The translations under genes were made by a program, and so were the position numbers. From Anaerolineales bacterium (GTDB lineage: Bacteria > Chloroflexota > Anaerolineae > Anaerolineales > UBA4823): a stretch of DNA of 64,000 nucleotides. The DNA lies in the NCBI GenBank assembly GCA_025057645.1, contig JANXBJ010000009.1:1-64000 (forward strand), read 5' to 3'. Each line of letters starts with the position of its first letter. Position 1 is the stretch's first letter. Shown piece after piece: positions 10,667 through 21,612 of the stretch. The notes beneath the pieces are model-generated. The model was given only the letters and a program-made list of their open reading frames with translations, was not told where the DNA came from and did not search any database.

Positions 10667-10694
10667 ATTATACCTTGTCCTTCTCTGGCGTCAA
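10667..10694 (-). promoter_or_regulatory. sigma70-type promoter of rpoC
   Basis: On the minus strand TTGACG (10689-10694) and TATAAT (10667-10672) are separated by 16 bp. This near-consensus promoter explains why rpoC can be transcribed independently of rpoB. Confidence 0.8.
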
Positions 10695-10881
10695 GGGCTT
10701 TGCGCCTCTTCTAGCGCGCCCGTGCCATCCTGCTTGATGCCCCAAGGGCTATGTTCTGCAGCGTAACCGGATTCCTGGCTCGGGCAAGGGCTGGTCAGCA
10801 CAGCGCCTCGTGGCAGTGCGCGTGGAGGGCAGGCGAGGAGACCACAGGACCTCGACCGCAGGCTGCGGAACGCAAGTAGGG

Positions 10882-10887
10882 TAAAAT
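10882..10887 (+). promoter_or_regulatory. -10 box close to the RCK gene start
   Basis: TAAAAT ends only 6 bp before the ATG at 10894 and there is no Shine-Dalgarno sequence. If this is the -10 box, the mRNA would be leaderless. The -35 region is weak. Confidence 0.4.
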
Positions 10888-10893
10888 ACACCC

Positions 10894-11922
10894 ATGCGCT
10901 GGCGTAACCTGCGTGCCACCTGGCGGGACACCCTGCTCCTCCTGCGCGAGTTTCGCTTCGCCTTGTTGCTCTTCGTGCTGATCATCCCCGGCGCAGGTGT
11001 GGTGTATTTTCTCATTGCGCGCTGGGCGGGCGAGCCGCTCTCCGGCGTTCAGGAGGCAATTTTCCGGGTGCTGGCGCTCACCTTTTTGGAAATGCCGGGA
11101 GACTTTCCCCGACATCCTGCCTTGCAGATGTTCAACTTTCTCATGCCCCTGATCGGCATCGGATTGCTTGCAACCGGGCTGCTGGACTTCGGAATCATGT
11201 TCTTTAACCGTCGCACGCGTCAGAAGGAGTGGGAAGTGGCTATCGCTTCAACCTTCCACAGCCATATCGTCCTAGTCGGGCTAGGACACCTGGGGTTTCG
11301 GGTGCTCAAGCATCTTCACCAAATGGGGGAAGAAGTGGTGGTGATTGAGCTTGACCCCGACCGCAACCTGATCCCCTCGGTTAAGGCGATGAACATTCCG
11401 GTGATTCAAGGCGATGCAACGCGGCCGAACACCCTCGAGGCGGCCGGCATCCGCCGCGCCCAGGCCATTGTGCTCTGCGCGCAGAACGACGCAGCCAATT
11501 TACAGATCGCCGTCAAAGCCCGCAGCCTCAATCCCAACCTTCGCGTTGTGATCCGCATCTTTGACGACGACTTTGCCCAAGCGCTAGAGGAGCAGTTCGG
11601 ATACAAAGCGCTAAGCTCCTCCCAGATGTCTGCGCCGACCTTTGCTGCTGCGGCTATCGGTGCAGATGTCACCCAACCGCTAATGGTGGAGGGCGAGCCC
11701 TTTAGTTTAGGTCGGGTTTTCATCGGGGAACGGTCCAAGTTGTGCCGCATGACCGTCACGGATGTTGAGCAAGTGTATGACCTGAGCGTAGTGATGCTCA
11801 AGCGCAACGGTGCCTCCGATACTCATCCTGCAGGCACAATCACCCTCAAACCTAACGATCACCTTGTGGTCTTCGGCAGGCCGGAACATATCGGACGCTT
11901 GGCGCATGACAGCCGTCGCTGA
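10894..11922 (+). CDS. two-TM ion-channel-like protein with RCK (TrkA-N/TrkA-C) domain
   Basis: Membrane segments lie at about 21-43 and 80-104, followed by a RCK Rossmann domain with GLGHLG at 129-134 and the acidic residue of the second strand (VVVIELDPD), then a TrkA-C-like domain at about 250-340. This is the layout of bacterial two-TM potassium channels gated through RCK domains. The loop between the TM segments (LTFLEMPGDFPRHP) lacks the TVGYGD selectivity filter, so potassium selectivity is doubtful. Relatives with degenerate filters are often annotated as TrkA-N proteins. ATG 10894 follows a -10-like box too closely for a normal ribosome site. Function as an ion channel or as a ligand-sensing membrane protein is uncertain. 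Confidence 0.8.
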   Translation: MRWRNLRATWRDTLLLLREFRFALLLFVLIIPGAGVVYFLIARWAGEPLSGVQEAIFRVLALTFLEMPGDFPRHPALQMFNFLMPLIGIGLLATGLLDFGIMFFNRRTRQKEWEVAIASTFHSHIVLVGLGHLGFRVLKHLHQMGEEVVVIELDPDRNLIPSVKAMNIPVIQGDATRPNTLEAAGIRRAQAIVLCAQNDAANLQIAVKARSLNPNLRVVIRIFDDDFAQALEEQFGYKALSSSQMSAPTFAAAAIGADVTQPLMVEGEPFSLGRVFIGERSKLCRMTVTDVEQVYDLSVVMLKRNGASDTHPAGTITLKPNDHLVVFGRPEHIGRLAHDSRR

Positions 11923-12543
11923 GGCGTATCGAGCAGAATCGAAGCATTTATTCTTGAGTCCCGAAAAGCTTGTCCAGCCCTGTCCCCGGTCAACCCATAA
12001 GCCTCCCTGTCCTCGGAAAAATAGTGTCGGCGAGGCCTAAGCCGATCGGCCCACACTCCCGGACGTTGCTTGTTGTCAGGGCTTCGCCCTCAGTGAGCGC
12101 AGCCGGCTTCGAGCACAGGTGCAAGAGAACTGCGCTCTCTGCGCAAAGTGAGGATCGAGGTGGGGCGGACGCCGGGCGCACCCGCCCCCGACTCCGTCCC
12201 GGACGAGAGGTGCAAGCCACTGCTCAGGCATTCCCTCCCTATTGAAAACCGTTCGGCGATCCATGCCCGCATACAGGCGATGGGCTGAGCGAGCCGGTCG
12301 GAGGAGGCCACTTGCTTCCCGTCAACCGAAGACGGCCCACCGTTCGGGTTTGTCCTCCGCTAAGCAGAAAAGCGGGGTTGATAAGCGGCAAAAAAACCTT
12401 TCGGGGCCGGCGCCTAGAGGTCGGAGACTTTCCGGTCCTCTGCGTTCGGAGCGTGTTCGTCTGAACTACCCCCTCGCCGATTCGAGGAGCAACATTTTTT
12501 GAGTGAGTTGTCAGCACTGCCGGTAAAAAATCCGCACCATCGC
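11923..12543. other. intergenic region without supported genes
   Basis: Short frames on both strands show no motifs. A GC-rich hairpin (GGGGCGG 12162-12168 with CCGCCCC 12182-12188) could terminate the RCK transcript. The stretch around 12097-12115 (CAGCCGGCTTCGAGCACAG) resembles that at 14893-14912 after the next gene, suggesting a small dispersed sequence; significance is unclear. Confidence 0.4.
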
Positions 12544-12572
12544 TTGACAACGGTGCGCTACTCGTTTATTAT
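12544..12572 (+). promoter_or_regulatory. strong sigma70-type promoter of the beta-helix gene
   Basis: TTGACA (12544-12549) and TATTAT (12567-12572) are spaced by 17 bp. An overlapping TATAAT at 12570-12575 gives an alternative -10. Confidence 0.75.
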
Positions 12573-12597
12573 AATTTTGACCATTTTGGTCTAAATT
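12573..12597 (+). promoter_or_regulatory. 25-bp palindrome just downstream of the -10 box
   Basis: The arms AATTT-T-GACCA and TGGTC-T-AAATT flank a TTT centre and match perfectly except for one T/T position. Lying at about -6 to +20 of the transcript, it is well placed to be a repressor operator. The binding protein is unknown. Confidence 0.6.
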
Positions 12598-12649
12598 GAA
12601 CACCCTGAGACGAGGAAGGCCCTGCGCATTCATCGATAGGAGGAAAGTC

Positions 12650-14887
12650 ATGAAAATGCGCCTTTTTCCCTCTGTGCTTCTTCTCTTCGTTCTCTTGTTT
12701 GCCCCGTTCAGCCCCCTGTCCTTCAGGCGCTCGCAAGCATTTTCCTCCCGAATCTTATATGCTGCGCCGAATGGATCTGACACCGGATCATGTACTTCTT
12801 GGACTAACGCGTGCACACTGCGCCGCGCTCTTGCCATTGCGGTGAGCAGCGATGAGATCTGGGTTAGGAGGGGCGTGCACAAGCCCACGGCAACCCCCTC
12901 CAATCGGACGGCGAGTTTCACCTTGAAGAGCGGTGTTGCCCTCTACGGCGGCTTTTGGGGTGATGAGACCCGCCGCGATCAACGCAAACCCTACGCCCAC
13001 CTTACCGTGCTCAGCGGGGACATTGACAACAACGATACGGTGGATAGCAACGGCATGACGGTCACGATCAACGGGAACAACAGCTACAACGTCGTCCGCG
13101 GGCAAGGGGTGGACAACACGGCCGTTCTCGACGGCTTTATTATCACCGGGGGACAGGCAAACGATCCGTTATTCGCCTATGATGAGGGAGGAGGCATCCG
13201 TCTGATCAATAGCCACCCTAGGCTGGTCGATCTAATCTTTTTCAACAACACCGCCAACAGCGGGGGAGGCGCTTACCTTGAGAACAGCAGCCCAACCCTC
13301 GAGCGCGTGCGCTTTCGGCGTAACTCGGCAAGCAGCGGTGGCGGGATGTTATGTAGGGGGATTGGTTCGGGCGAGAGCCGTCCGGTGCTCCGAGAGGTGA
13401 TTTTCGAGGAGAACACCGCCAGCGGTGTTGTGGGGGGCGGCGGTCTATCCGCCTCCGCATGCCATCCTCAGTTGGACACGGTGACATTTTTCAGCAACTT
13501 GGCGACCAACGGCCCTGGCGGCGGGATGGATGCGCTTCGGAGCAACCCGCGACTGGTCAACGTCCGATTCTTGGACAACAGCGCTTCCGGCTCTGGTGGC
13601 GGCGCACACTACGATAATAACAGCGGAGGGGAGCTGGACACGGTGACATTCCAAGGCAATCGCGCTCGGGATGGCGGGGGAATGGCGGTTCTCTCAGGCA
13701 GACCAACCCTGCGCAACGTCACGTTCGTAGGCAACCAAGCTACCGATGAGGGTGGAGGGATGTACGTCGACCATACCGGCGGTCCAAATCTGCAGTGGGT
13801 GGTCTTTCGTGAAAACCGGGCCGGATACCGGGGCGGAGGGATGTACACCTATATTAGAAACCTCACTTCTCCGCCCGCAGCTCATCCAGAGCTCGTCTAT
13901 GTCATTTTCGAGCGCAATAGCGCAGGTGGTTGGGGAGGTGGGATGGCGAACGAAGCCGACTCTTTGGCAAGCAGCGGCAGCAGCCCAACGCTGACCAACG
14001 TTCTCTTCGATAGCAACACTGCAGGCAGCGGCGCAGGCGGGGGAGGGATGTTTAATGCCAATAGAAGCAGCCCAACCCTCCAAAACGTCACTTTTGCTGG
14101 GAATCAAGGTTTCTTTGGCGGTGCGATCGCCAACTCCGATAACAGCAATCCCATTCTCAGGAACGTACTGGTCTGGGGCAACGAGAGCAGATTGGGCGGT
14201 TCGGCGAAGAGCATTGACAACAACAGCAGCACGCCGCGCATTGCATATAGCAACTTGGAGGGCTGCCTGACCCAATCCGGGACGACCTGGGTCTTGTATT
14301 CTCATTGTGGGTCGGACGGGGGAAACAACCGGGGTGGTGATCCGCTGTTTGTGAATCCAGCTACACGGAACTGGCGCTTGCAGGCCGGCTCGCCGATGAT
14401 CGATGCCGGGACGAACGCCGCCGTGCCGGTCTGGCTTGCTGTCGATCTAGATCAGAGACAGCGCATCGAGGACGGAGATGGAAACGGCATCGCAGTAGTA
14501 GATATCGGCGCCTACGAGTTCCATCACTTGCCCTATGTCGCCTCGATCACCCGCTTAGATCCCAGCCCGACCAATGCCGGCAGTGTGCGCTTCCAGATCG
14601 ATTTTTCCGAAGCGGTCACGAACGTGGATGCCGGCGACTTCACTCTCACCCACACCGGCAGCTTGGCCGGCTTGAGTATTGCCTCGGTGAGCGGCTCCGG
14701 GGCGCGCTATACGGTCACCGTGAACGTCACTTCGGGCAGCGGCACGTTGCGGCTGGACCTGCCAGCCTCGGCGAGCATCTTCGACACCTCGGGGAACGGG
14801 TTGACCGGCCTGCCCTACACTGCCGGCGAGGTTTACCAGATCGATCGGACTCACTGGCTGTATCTGCCGCTGGTGCTTCGTCCGTAA
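12650..14887 (+). CDS. secreted right-handed beta-helix repeat protein
   Basis: The 745-residue protein starts at ATG 12650 behind AGGAGGAAA; an upstream in-frame TTG is rejected. A signal peptide covers about residues 1-31 (hydrophobic LLLFVLLFAPFSPL). Residues about 90-570 hold repeated turns of the form SSPTLxxVxFxxNxAxxGGGM, typical of parallel beta-helix (pectate lyase-like/polymorphic outer membrane protein-like) folds. A C-terminal Ig-like domain with SITRLDPSPTNAGSVRFQ and FSEAVTNVDAGDFTL follows. The protein ends in HWLYLPLVLRP, a tail type also seen on the cohesin protein at 30444. No lyase active site was identified; an adhesive or structural surface role is as likely as enzymatic. 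Confidence 0.82.
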   Translation: MKMRLFPSVLLLFVLLFAPFSPLSFRRSQAFSSRILYAAPNGSDTGSCTSWTNACTLRRALAIAVSSDEIWVRRGVHKPTATPSNRTASFTLKSGVALYGGFWGDETRRDQRKPYAHLTVLSGDIDNNDTVDSNGMTVTINGNNSYNVVRGQGVDNTAVLDGFIITGGQANDPLFAYDEGGGIRLINSHPRLVDLIFFNNTANSGGGAYLENSSPTLERVRFRRNSASSGGGMLCRGIGSGESRPVLREVIFEENTASGVVGGGGLSASACHPQLDTVTFFSNLATNGPGGGMDALRSNPRLVNVRFLDNSASGSGGGAHYDNNSGGELDTVTFQGNRARDGGGMAVLSGRPTLRNVTFVGNQATDEGGGMYVDHTGGPNLQWVVFRENRAGYRGGGMYTYIRNLTSPPAAHPELVYVIFERNSAGGWGGGMANEADSLASSGSSPTLTNVLFDSNTAGSGAGGGGMFNANRSSPTLQNVTFAGNQGFFGGAIANSDNSNPILRNVLVWGNESRLGGSAKSIDNNSSTPRIAYSNLEGCLTQSGTTWVLYSHCGSDGGNNRGGDPLFVNPATRNWRLQAGSPMIDAGTNAAVPVWLAVDLDQRQRIEDGDGNGIAVVDIGAYEFHHLPYVASITRLDPSPTNAGSVRFQIDFSEAVTNVDAGDFTLTHTGSLAGLSIASVSGSGARYTVTVNVTSGSGTLRLDLPASASIFDTSGNGLTGLPYTAGEVYQIDRTHWLYLPLVLRP

Positions 14888-14953
14888 TCAAGGCAACCGG
14901 CTTTGAGCACAGACATGGAGACCGCTTGCTCTCCAAGTGGAGCAGGCGTTCCA

Positions 14954-14986
14954 GTGAGGGTGTGCGTTGAGCACGCACACCCTCAC
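14954..14986 (+). terminator. strong hairpin after the beta-helix gene
   Basis: A perfect 14-bp stem (GTGAGGGTGTGCGT with ACGCACACCCTCAC) and a 5-nt loop lie 67 bp past the stop. There is no long U-tract (CTCTTGCC follows), so it may act as a transcript-stabilising hairpin as well. The rest of 14888-15258 shows nothing else convincing. Confidence 0.6.
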
Positions 14987-15258
14987 CTCTTGCCAAACAA
15001 GCGCAATGTAAGGTGTTCTGTTCCTTTCCCCAGAAGCTTGTTCTAGCCGGGCCATGAGTTCTAACTTGCTCACACGGGCGGAGTTTGCGCTGACATCCCC
15101 GAACGATTCTCTAACCTGGCTCGTCTAACTGCCCGAATACCATTGACGAAGATCACCCTCTGGCACGAGTGAGAATGCCTTGGTATGATGGCGACGAGCA
15201 GCAATGAAGCTCCTCTCTTAATTTTGCGTTAGAAATGGCGCCAAAGCTGTGAGCTTTC

Positions 15259-15287
15259 TTGACGCAATGTCCCGGGCATGGTATGAT
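15259..15287 (+). promoter_or_regulatory. housekeeping promoter of the heat-shock operon
   Basis: TTGACG (15259-15264) and TATGAT (15282-15287) are spaced by 17 bp. CIRCE begins 14 bp downstream of the -10 box. Confidence 0.85.
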
Positions 15288-15300
15288 GTTAAGGCTAGTT

Positions 15301-15327
15301 TTAGCACTCTCGGCGCGAGAGTGCTAA
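15301..15327 (+). promoter_or_regulatory. CIRCE element (HrcA operator)
   Basis: A perfect TTAGCACTC-N9-GAGTGCTAA inverted repeat sits over the predicted transcription start and ends 14 bp before the hrcA ATG. This is the established HrcA operator, so hrcA-grpE-dnaK-dnaJ are expected to be repressed by HrcA and released on heat shock. Confidence 0.98.
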
Positions 15328-15341
15328 TTTGAATAGGCACG

Positions 15342-16376
15342 ATGAGCGAACTGACCGAACGACAACGTCTAATTTTGGCTTTGATTATCCGCGAATATAT
15401 CGAGACGGCGCAGCCGGTTGGCTCGGAAACCCTGCAGAAGCGCTATCATCTGGAGGCTTCGCCGGCGACCATCCGCAACGAGATGGCCGTGCTCACCGAG
15501 AAGGGGTACTTACGCCAACCGCACACCTCGGCGGGGCGGGTGCCGACCGAAGAGGGCTACCGTTACTTTGTGCGCCAATTGATGGGACACATCGATTTGC
15601 CCCCGGATACCAAGCGCACTATCGCCCATCAGTTTTATCAAGCCGGCTACGATCTCGACCGTTGGATGCGCCTGGCGGCTTCGGTGCTTGCTCAGCAGGC
15701 CAAAGCAGCTTCGCTGGTGACGGCGCCGCATGTCGAGCAAGCTCGCTTCAAGCATTTGGAATTGATCAGCACCCGCGGACGTCAGGTGTTGATGGTATTG
15801 GTCTTGGCCGGTGGGGATGTGCGCCAGCAAATGCTGACCCTCGCCGAACCGGTCTCCCAAGAACAGCTCAGCACCGCAGCCAGCCGCCTCAACCAGCTCC
15901 TGAGCGGCTTGGGGCCCGAAGCCATCAGCGCCCTAAACGCCCCTTTGGATGCCCTGGAACAAGACTTGGTGCGCCTGATCGTCGAAGAATTACACCACTC
16001 AAGCCAAATCTTGGGGAGCGAAGTGTATCGGGATGGCCTGACCAACGTCCTTGCCCAACCCGAATTCGCAGAGAGCGAAGCGGCGCGGAGAGCTTTGCGC
16101 ATCTTGGAAGAGCGCCCACTGCTCGAAGATTTGCTCACGCGCACCTTAGAAACCACGAATGTCGGCGGTGTGCAAGTGCTCATCGGCGGTGAGGGGACTT
16201 GGGAAGAACTGCGCGAGTGTTCGATGATCTTGGCGCGCTATGGAGCGCCCGGATTGGCGACCGGCGCTCTAGGCGTTCTCGGCCCGATCCGCATGGCCTA
16301 CGGGCGCAGCATCTCCACTGTGCGCTTCGTTGCCGGCTTGTTGAGCGATCTTGTAGTCGAACTGCATTCGGAATAG
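15342..16376 (+). CDS. hrcA: heat-inducible transcription repressor HrcA
   Basis: The 344-residue protein has the N-terminal winged helix of HrcA (LTERQRLILALIIREYIETAQPVGS, then YHLEASPATIRNEMAVLTEKGYL) and the C-terminal GAF-like HrcA domain ending in GPIRMAYGRSISTVRFVAGLLS, a hallmark of the family. It binds CIRCE directly upstream, so the operon is autoregulated, with GroEL normally modulating HrcA activity. ATG 15342 has a weak ribosome site. grpE follows after 46 bp. Confidence 0.97.
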   Translation: MSELTERQRLILALIIREYIETAQPVGSETLQKRYHLEASPATIRNEMAVLTEKGYLRQPHTSAGRVPTEEGYRYFVRQLMGHIDLPPDTKRTIAHQFYQAGYDLDRWMRLAASVLAQQAKAASLVTAPHVEQARFKHLELISTRGRQVLMVLVLAGGDVRQQMLTLAEPVSQEQLSTAASRLNQLLSGLGPEAISALNAPLDALEQDLVRLIVEELHHSSQILGSEVYRDGLTNVLAQPEFAESEAARRALRILEERPLLEDLLTRTLETTNVGGVQVLIGGEGTWEELRECSMILARYGAPGLATGALGVLGPIRMAYGRSISTVRFVAGLLSDLVVELHSE

Positions 16377-16422
16377 GGGCTTATCGGTGCTGAAAATTCT
16401 TCTCTGCGAGGAGGAACCCAGA

Positions 16423-17043
16423 ATGGGCGAAGAAATGCTGACTGACGACCAAAAGGAGCACAACTCCCAACCGCCGGTTGCGGAGGAGCAACTGACGAGC
16501 GAAGAGCAGCCTGTCGAAGGACTTGCCGGCGGAGAGCAACCCGCCGAAGTAACCCTCGAAGAGGACTTGCAGGCGAAAATTAGCGAACTTGAACGGAAAG
16601 CCAGCGAATATTTGGACGGTTGGCAACGGGCAAGAGCCGAGTTCGCCAACTACAAAAAGCGAGTCGAACGCGAGCAAGCTCAAATGTATCAACTGGCGAG
16701 CGGCGCGGTGTTGAAGAAATTTTTAGACGTGGTCGATGACTTGGAGCGCGCTCTCAAGAACTGTCCGCCGGAGATCGGTGGCACAGAATGGGTGCAAGGG
16801 ATTGAACTGATCTATCGCAAGCTCCTTGGCATCCTAGAGGCCGAAGGGGTCACCAAGATGGAAGCCGAAGGGCAGCAATTCGATCCCACCCTCCACGAAG
16901 CGATCTCGCACGAAGAGGTGGAGGGCTACGTTGACGGACAAATTATCGAGGTGGTCAAGCAGGGCTTTCTCCTCGGTGACCGCGTCCTGCGCCCGGCGAT
17001 GGTGCGCGTAGCCCGCCAAGCCGCTTCGCCAAACGCAACTTGA
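16423..17043 (+). CDS. grpE: nucleotide exchange factor GrpE
   Basis: The 206-residue protein stimulates ADP release from DnaK. It has an acidic disordered N-terminus (EEQLTSEEQPVEGL), a long coiled coil around residues 48-90 (ISELERKASEYLDGWQRARAEFANYKKR as its core) and the C-terminal beta domain with FDPTLHEAISHEE and GYVDGQIIEVVKQGFLLGDRVLRPAMVRVA. ATG 16423 is preferred over an upstream GTG at 16387 because AGGAGGAA lies 9 bp before it. dnaK follows after 24 bp. Confidence 0.96.
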   Translation: MGEEMLTDDQKEHNSQPPVAEEQLTSEEQPVEGLAGGEQPAEVTLEEDLQAKISELERKASEYLDGWQRARAEFANYKKRVEREQAQMYQLASGAVLKKFLDVVDDLERALKNCPPEIGGTEWVQGIELIYRKLLGILEAEGVTKMEAEGQQFDPTLHEAISHEEVEGYVDGQIIEVVKQGFLLGDRVLRPAMVRVARQAASPNAT

Positions 17044-17067
17044 TCTTGAGCGCCCGGGAGGCAGAAG

Positions 17068-18971
<1,904 letters not shown>

Positions 18972-18972
<1 letters not shown>

Positions 18973-20105
18973 TGGCCAAGCGAGATTATTACGAAATTCT
19001 CGGCGTCCCCCGCAATGCCTCGGCGGAAGAGATCAAAACGGCCTTCCGCCGTTTGGCGCGCCAGTACCATCCGGATGTCAACAAATCGCCAGACGCCGAG
19101 GAGAAGTTCAAAGAGATCAATGAGGCCTATGCCGTGCTTTCTGACCCCGAGCGGCGGGCGGCATACGACCGCTTTGGCCATGAGGGCCTCAAGGGCATGG
19201 GAGGCATGCCCGATTTCACCACCATCGACTTTTCCGATTTTGCAGACCTTTTCAGCGATCTGTTCGGCTTCGGGGGCTTCGGGCGCACATCCTCACGGAG
19301 GGCGCGGAGCACGCCCCGGCGCGGCGCCGATCTTCAGCTTCAACTCGATCTCACCTTTGAAGAAGCCGTCTTCGGCACCGAGAAGGAAATTTCGATCACC
19401 CGGGATGAGATTTGCAAGACCTGTAACGGGAGCGGAGCCGAACCCGGCACCTCCCCCTCTCGCTGTCCCACTTGTAACGGGCGCGGGGAGGTGCGTCAGG
19501 TGCGCCAGACCTTGTTAGGCTCTATGGTCCAGGTCAGCACTTGCCCGACCTGCAACGGGAGTGGCGAGATCATCGCTACCCCTTGTCACACTTGTCGAGG
19601 TCGAGGCTTGGAGCGCGTAACCCGCCAAAAGATTGTCACCATCCCCGCCGGCGTGGATAGCGGCACTCAAATCCGCTTGGCCGGCGAAGGCCAGCCGGGG
19701 ATCAACGGTGGCCCCAACGGCAACCTGTACATTTCCATCAACGTCCTGCCCCATAAATACTTCCGCCGCCGCGACCAGGATATCCTTTTGGACTTGGACA
19801 TTAATGTTGCCCAAGCTGCGCTCGGCGCCGAGGTCGAAGTGCCCACTGTGGATGGGCCGGCGAAACTGCGCATCCCCCCCGGCACCCAGCCGGGGAAAGT
19901 GCTGCGCATGAAGGGCAAAGGAGTGCCTCACTTGCGCGGCAACGGACGGGGTGACCAACTGGTGGTCATCAACGTGGCCATACCCACCCATCTCACCCCG
20001 GAACAACGTCGTTTGTTCGAGCAACTGGCCAAAAGCTTGGGCAGCGAGGTCCGTCCGCAAGAACGCAGCTTTATGGATTGGCTGAAAGAGGCTCTCGGGG
20101 GCTGA
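18972..20105 (+). CDS. dnaJ: co-chaperone DnaJ (Hsp40)
   Basis: The 377-residue type I Hsp40 has a J domain with the HPD tripeptide (YHPDVNKS), a Gly/Phe-rich linker ([15 protein letters not shown]), four zinc motifs ([32 protein letters not shown]) and the C-terminal substrate-binding domain. It overlaps dnaK by one base and prmA by one base, so expression of all three is coupled. Confidence 0.98.
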
Positions 20106-21040
20106 TGGATTCGGATTCCTGGCTCGAGGTTTCCCTGACCGTCAACGGCGAACTCGCCGAAGCCGTTGCCGAGGTGCTGAGCCGTTTTGCTCCCAACGGC
20201 GTGGCCATGGAAATGCAAGTAAGGGATTTCGACGCTGAAGGAAGGGGAATCCCCGGCGGCGATATTCGGGTGAGCGCCTACCTACCCGTGAATGCAGAGC
20301 TTGAAGAAAAGCGCACGCAACTGGAACAGGCCCTGTGGTATTTGGGACGCATTCAACCGCTGCCCGAGCCTCGCTATCGCCTCCTCCAAGAGGCCGATTG
20401 GTCCGAAGCGTGGAAGAAACACTACCACCCGATCCTGATCGGCGAGCGGTTGGTTATCGTTCCGGCCTGGCTGGAGAACCCAGAGCCGCACCGTGTGGCG
20501 GTTACCCTAGACCCCGGCATGGCGTTCGGCACCGGCACCCATCCGACCACCCAACTGTGCTTGGCATGGTTAGAAGACTTGCTTTCTGCTGAATCGGAAG
20601 CCTCCTCCCGCTATCGGGCCTTGATCGATGTCGGCTGCGGCTCGGGGATTTTGGCCATTGCAGCGATCAAGCTGGGCCTGCAGCGCGCCCTTGCCGTAGA
20701 TCTCGATCCCATCGCAGTCCAAGCTGCACTCGAGAATGCCCGGTCCAACGGGGTATCCGACCGGATCGAAGTTGGCCACGGGTCTGTGGCGGAGATTCGC
20801 AGCGGTACCTTTGCGCTGAAACAAGCCGATCTCGTTGTCGCCAACATCCTCGCCCCAACCCTCCTGGAGCTACTTCAACAGGGTTTAGCCGAACTGCTAC
20901 GGTTTGACGGAGCATTGATTCTGAGCGGCATCCTCTGCGACCAACAAGCCGAGATCGAAGCGGCTATGAAGGAGAACGGCTTGAGCCGGATCGAGGTTCG
21001 TCAGCAAGAAGATTGGGTGGCCTTGCTTGGAAGGCGCTAG
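20105..21040 (+). CDS. prmA: ribosomal protein L11 methyltransferase
   Basis: The 311-residue SAM-dependent methyltransferase has the PrmA N-terminal ferredoxin-like domain and the catalytic domain with FGTGTHPTTQLCL, the SAM-binding IDVGCGSGILAIAA and VANILAPTLLEL (the NPPY-like motif replaced by N-I-L-A as in PrmA). ATG 20105 overlaps the dnaJ stop as TGATG; an upstream in-frame GTG within dnaJ is rejected. Linkage of prmA to the dnaKJ operon is common in Gram-positive-type bacteria. It trimethylates L11 in well-studied species. Confidence 0.95.
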   Translation: MDSDSWLEVSLTVNGELAEAVAEVLSRFAPNGVAMEMQVRDFDAEGRGIPGGDIRVSAYLPVNAELEEKRTQLEQALWYLGRIQPLPEPRYRLLQEADWSEAWKKHYHPILIGERLVIVPAWLENPEPHRVAVTLDPGMAFGTGTHPTTQLCLAWLEDLLSAESEASSRYRALIDVGCGSGILAIAAIKLGLQRALAVDLDPIAVQAALENARSNGVSDRIEVGHGSVAEIRSGTFALKQADLVVANILAPTLLELLQQGLAELLRFDGALILSGILCDQQAEIEAAMKENGLSRIEVRQQEDWVALLGRR

Positions 21041-21097
21041 CCTCCCCGCCAAAAAGCACCTCTCAAACCGGTCGCAGCGAAGAGGGAGAAAGAGGTC

Positions 21098-21106
21098 TGG
21101 TATAAT
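21098..21106 (+). promoter_or_regulatory. extended -10 promoter of the small membrane protein genes
   Basis: TGGTATAAT is an extended -10 box (TGn plus TATAAT) 38 bp before ATG 21145. No good -35 box is visible, as often with extended -10 promoters. Confidence 0.55.
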
Positions 21107-21144
21107 TTCGGTTACAATACATTCAAGCCTACCCGAGTGCTCGC

Positions 21145-21609
21145 ATGGCTGGCAACCCCACGCAATCGTCCCGCAATTCTTCTCTGCGCGCGGCGAATCC
21201 CCAAACGGCTGAGAAGCATCGTCGCGAAAGCCTGTTTCAGATCACCCTCCCGTTTGTCCTGGCAGTTGTTCTTCTGGGCGGGTTAGCTTTGTCCCTCGGG
21301 AGGGTCACCGCCTTTAATGTCTCGCAAGGAGCCCGGATTGCCCTGATCGGCCTGATTCTTCCCGCAATGCTCCTCGGGGCGCTCCTGCTCGGCCTTACAA
21401 CCGCCCTCCTTGTGGGGGTGACAAAAGCGATCGACATCCTACCCTCTTACGCCTCCCTTGTGCAACAAGTCTCTGCCATGCTCGCCCAGCGCACTCGCAA
21501 AGTGGCCGATGCGAGCGTGGCACCGCTGCTCCGGTTGCAGGAGTGGGCGGCCATCTGGCAACGTTTGCGGCGGGGTGGGCTGCATAAAAAGAAACCCAAT
21601 TGGGAGTAA
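21145..21609 (+). CDS. small two-TM membrane protein of unknown function
   Basis: The 154-residue protein has a polar N-terminus, hydrophobic segments at about 33-52 and 65-93, and a C-terminal amphipathic helical part rich in Arg/Lys (WQRLRRGGLHKKK). No family was recognised. The following gene starts 3 bp after its stop and is also a small membrane protein, so the two may act together. Confidence 0.6.
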   Translation: MAGNPTQSSRNSSLRAANPQTAEKHRRESLFQITLPFVLAVVLLGGLALSLGRVTAFNVSQGARIALIGLILPAMLLGALLLGLTTALLVGVTKAIDILPSYASLVQQVSAMLAQRTRKVADASVAPLLRLQEWAAIWQRLRRGGLHKKKPNWE

Positions 21610-21612
21610 GCC

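Larger units (their letters stand above)
10412..10893. other. divergent control region with a long rpoC leader
   Basis: The rpoC transcript predicted from the promoter at 10667-10694 would have an untranslated leader of about 250 nt. Part of it (10425-10500 on the minus strand) is GC-rich and ends in a run of seven T (GGTTTTTTTGAC) 20-30 bp before the ribosome site, which could form an attenuator-like hairpin. A 62-codon frame in the leader starts with GTG and has no good ribosome site. The RCK gene promoter lies at the right end. Confidence 0.45.
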
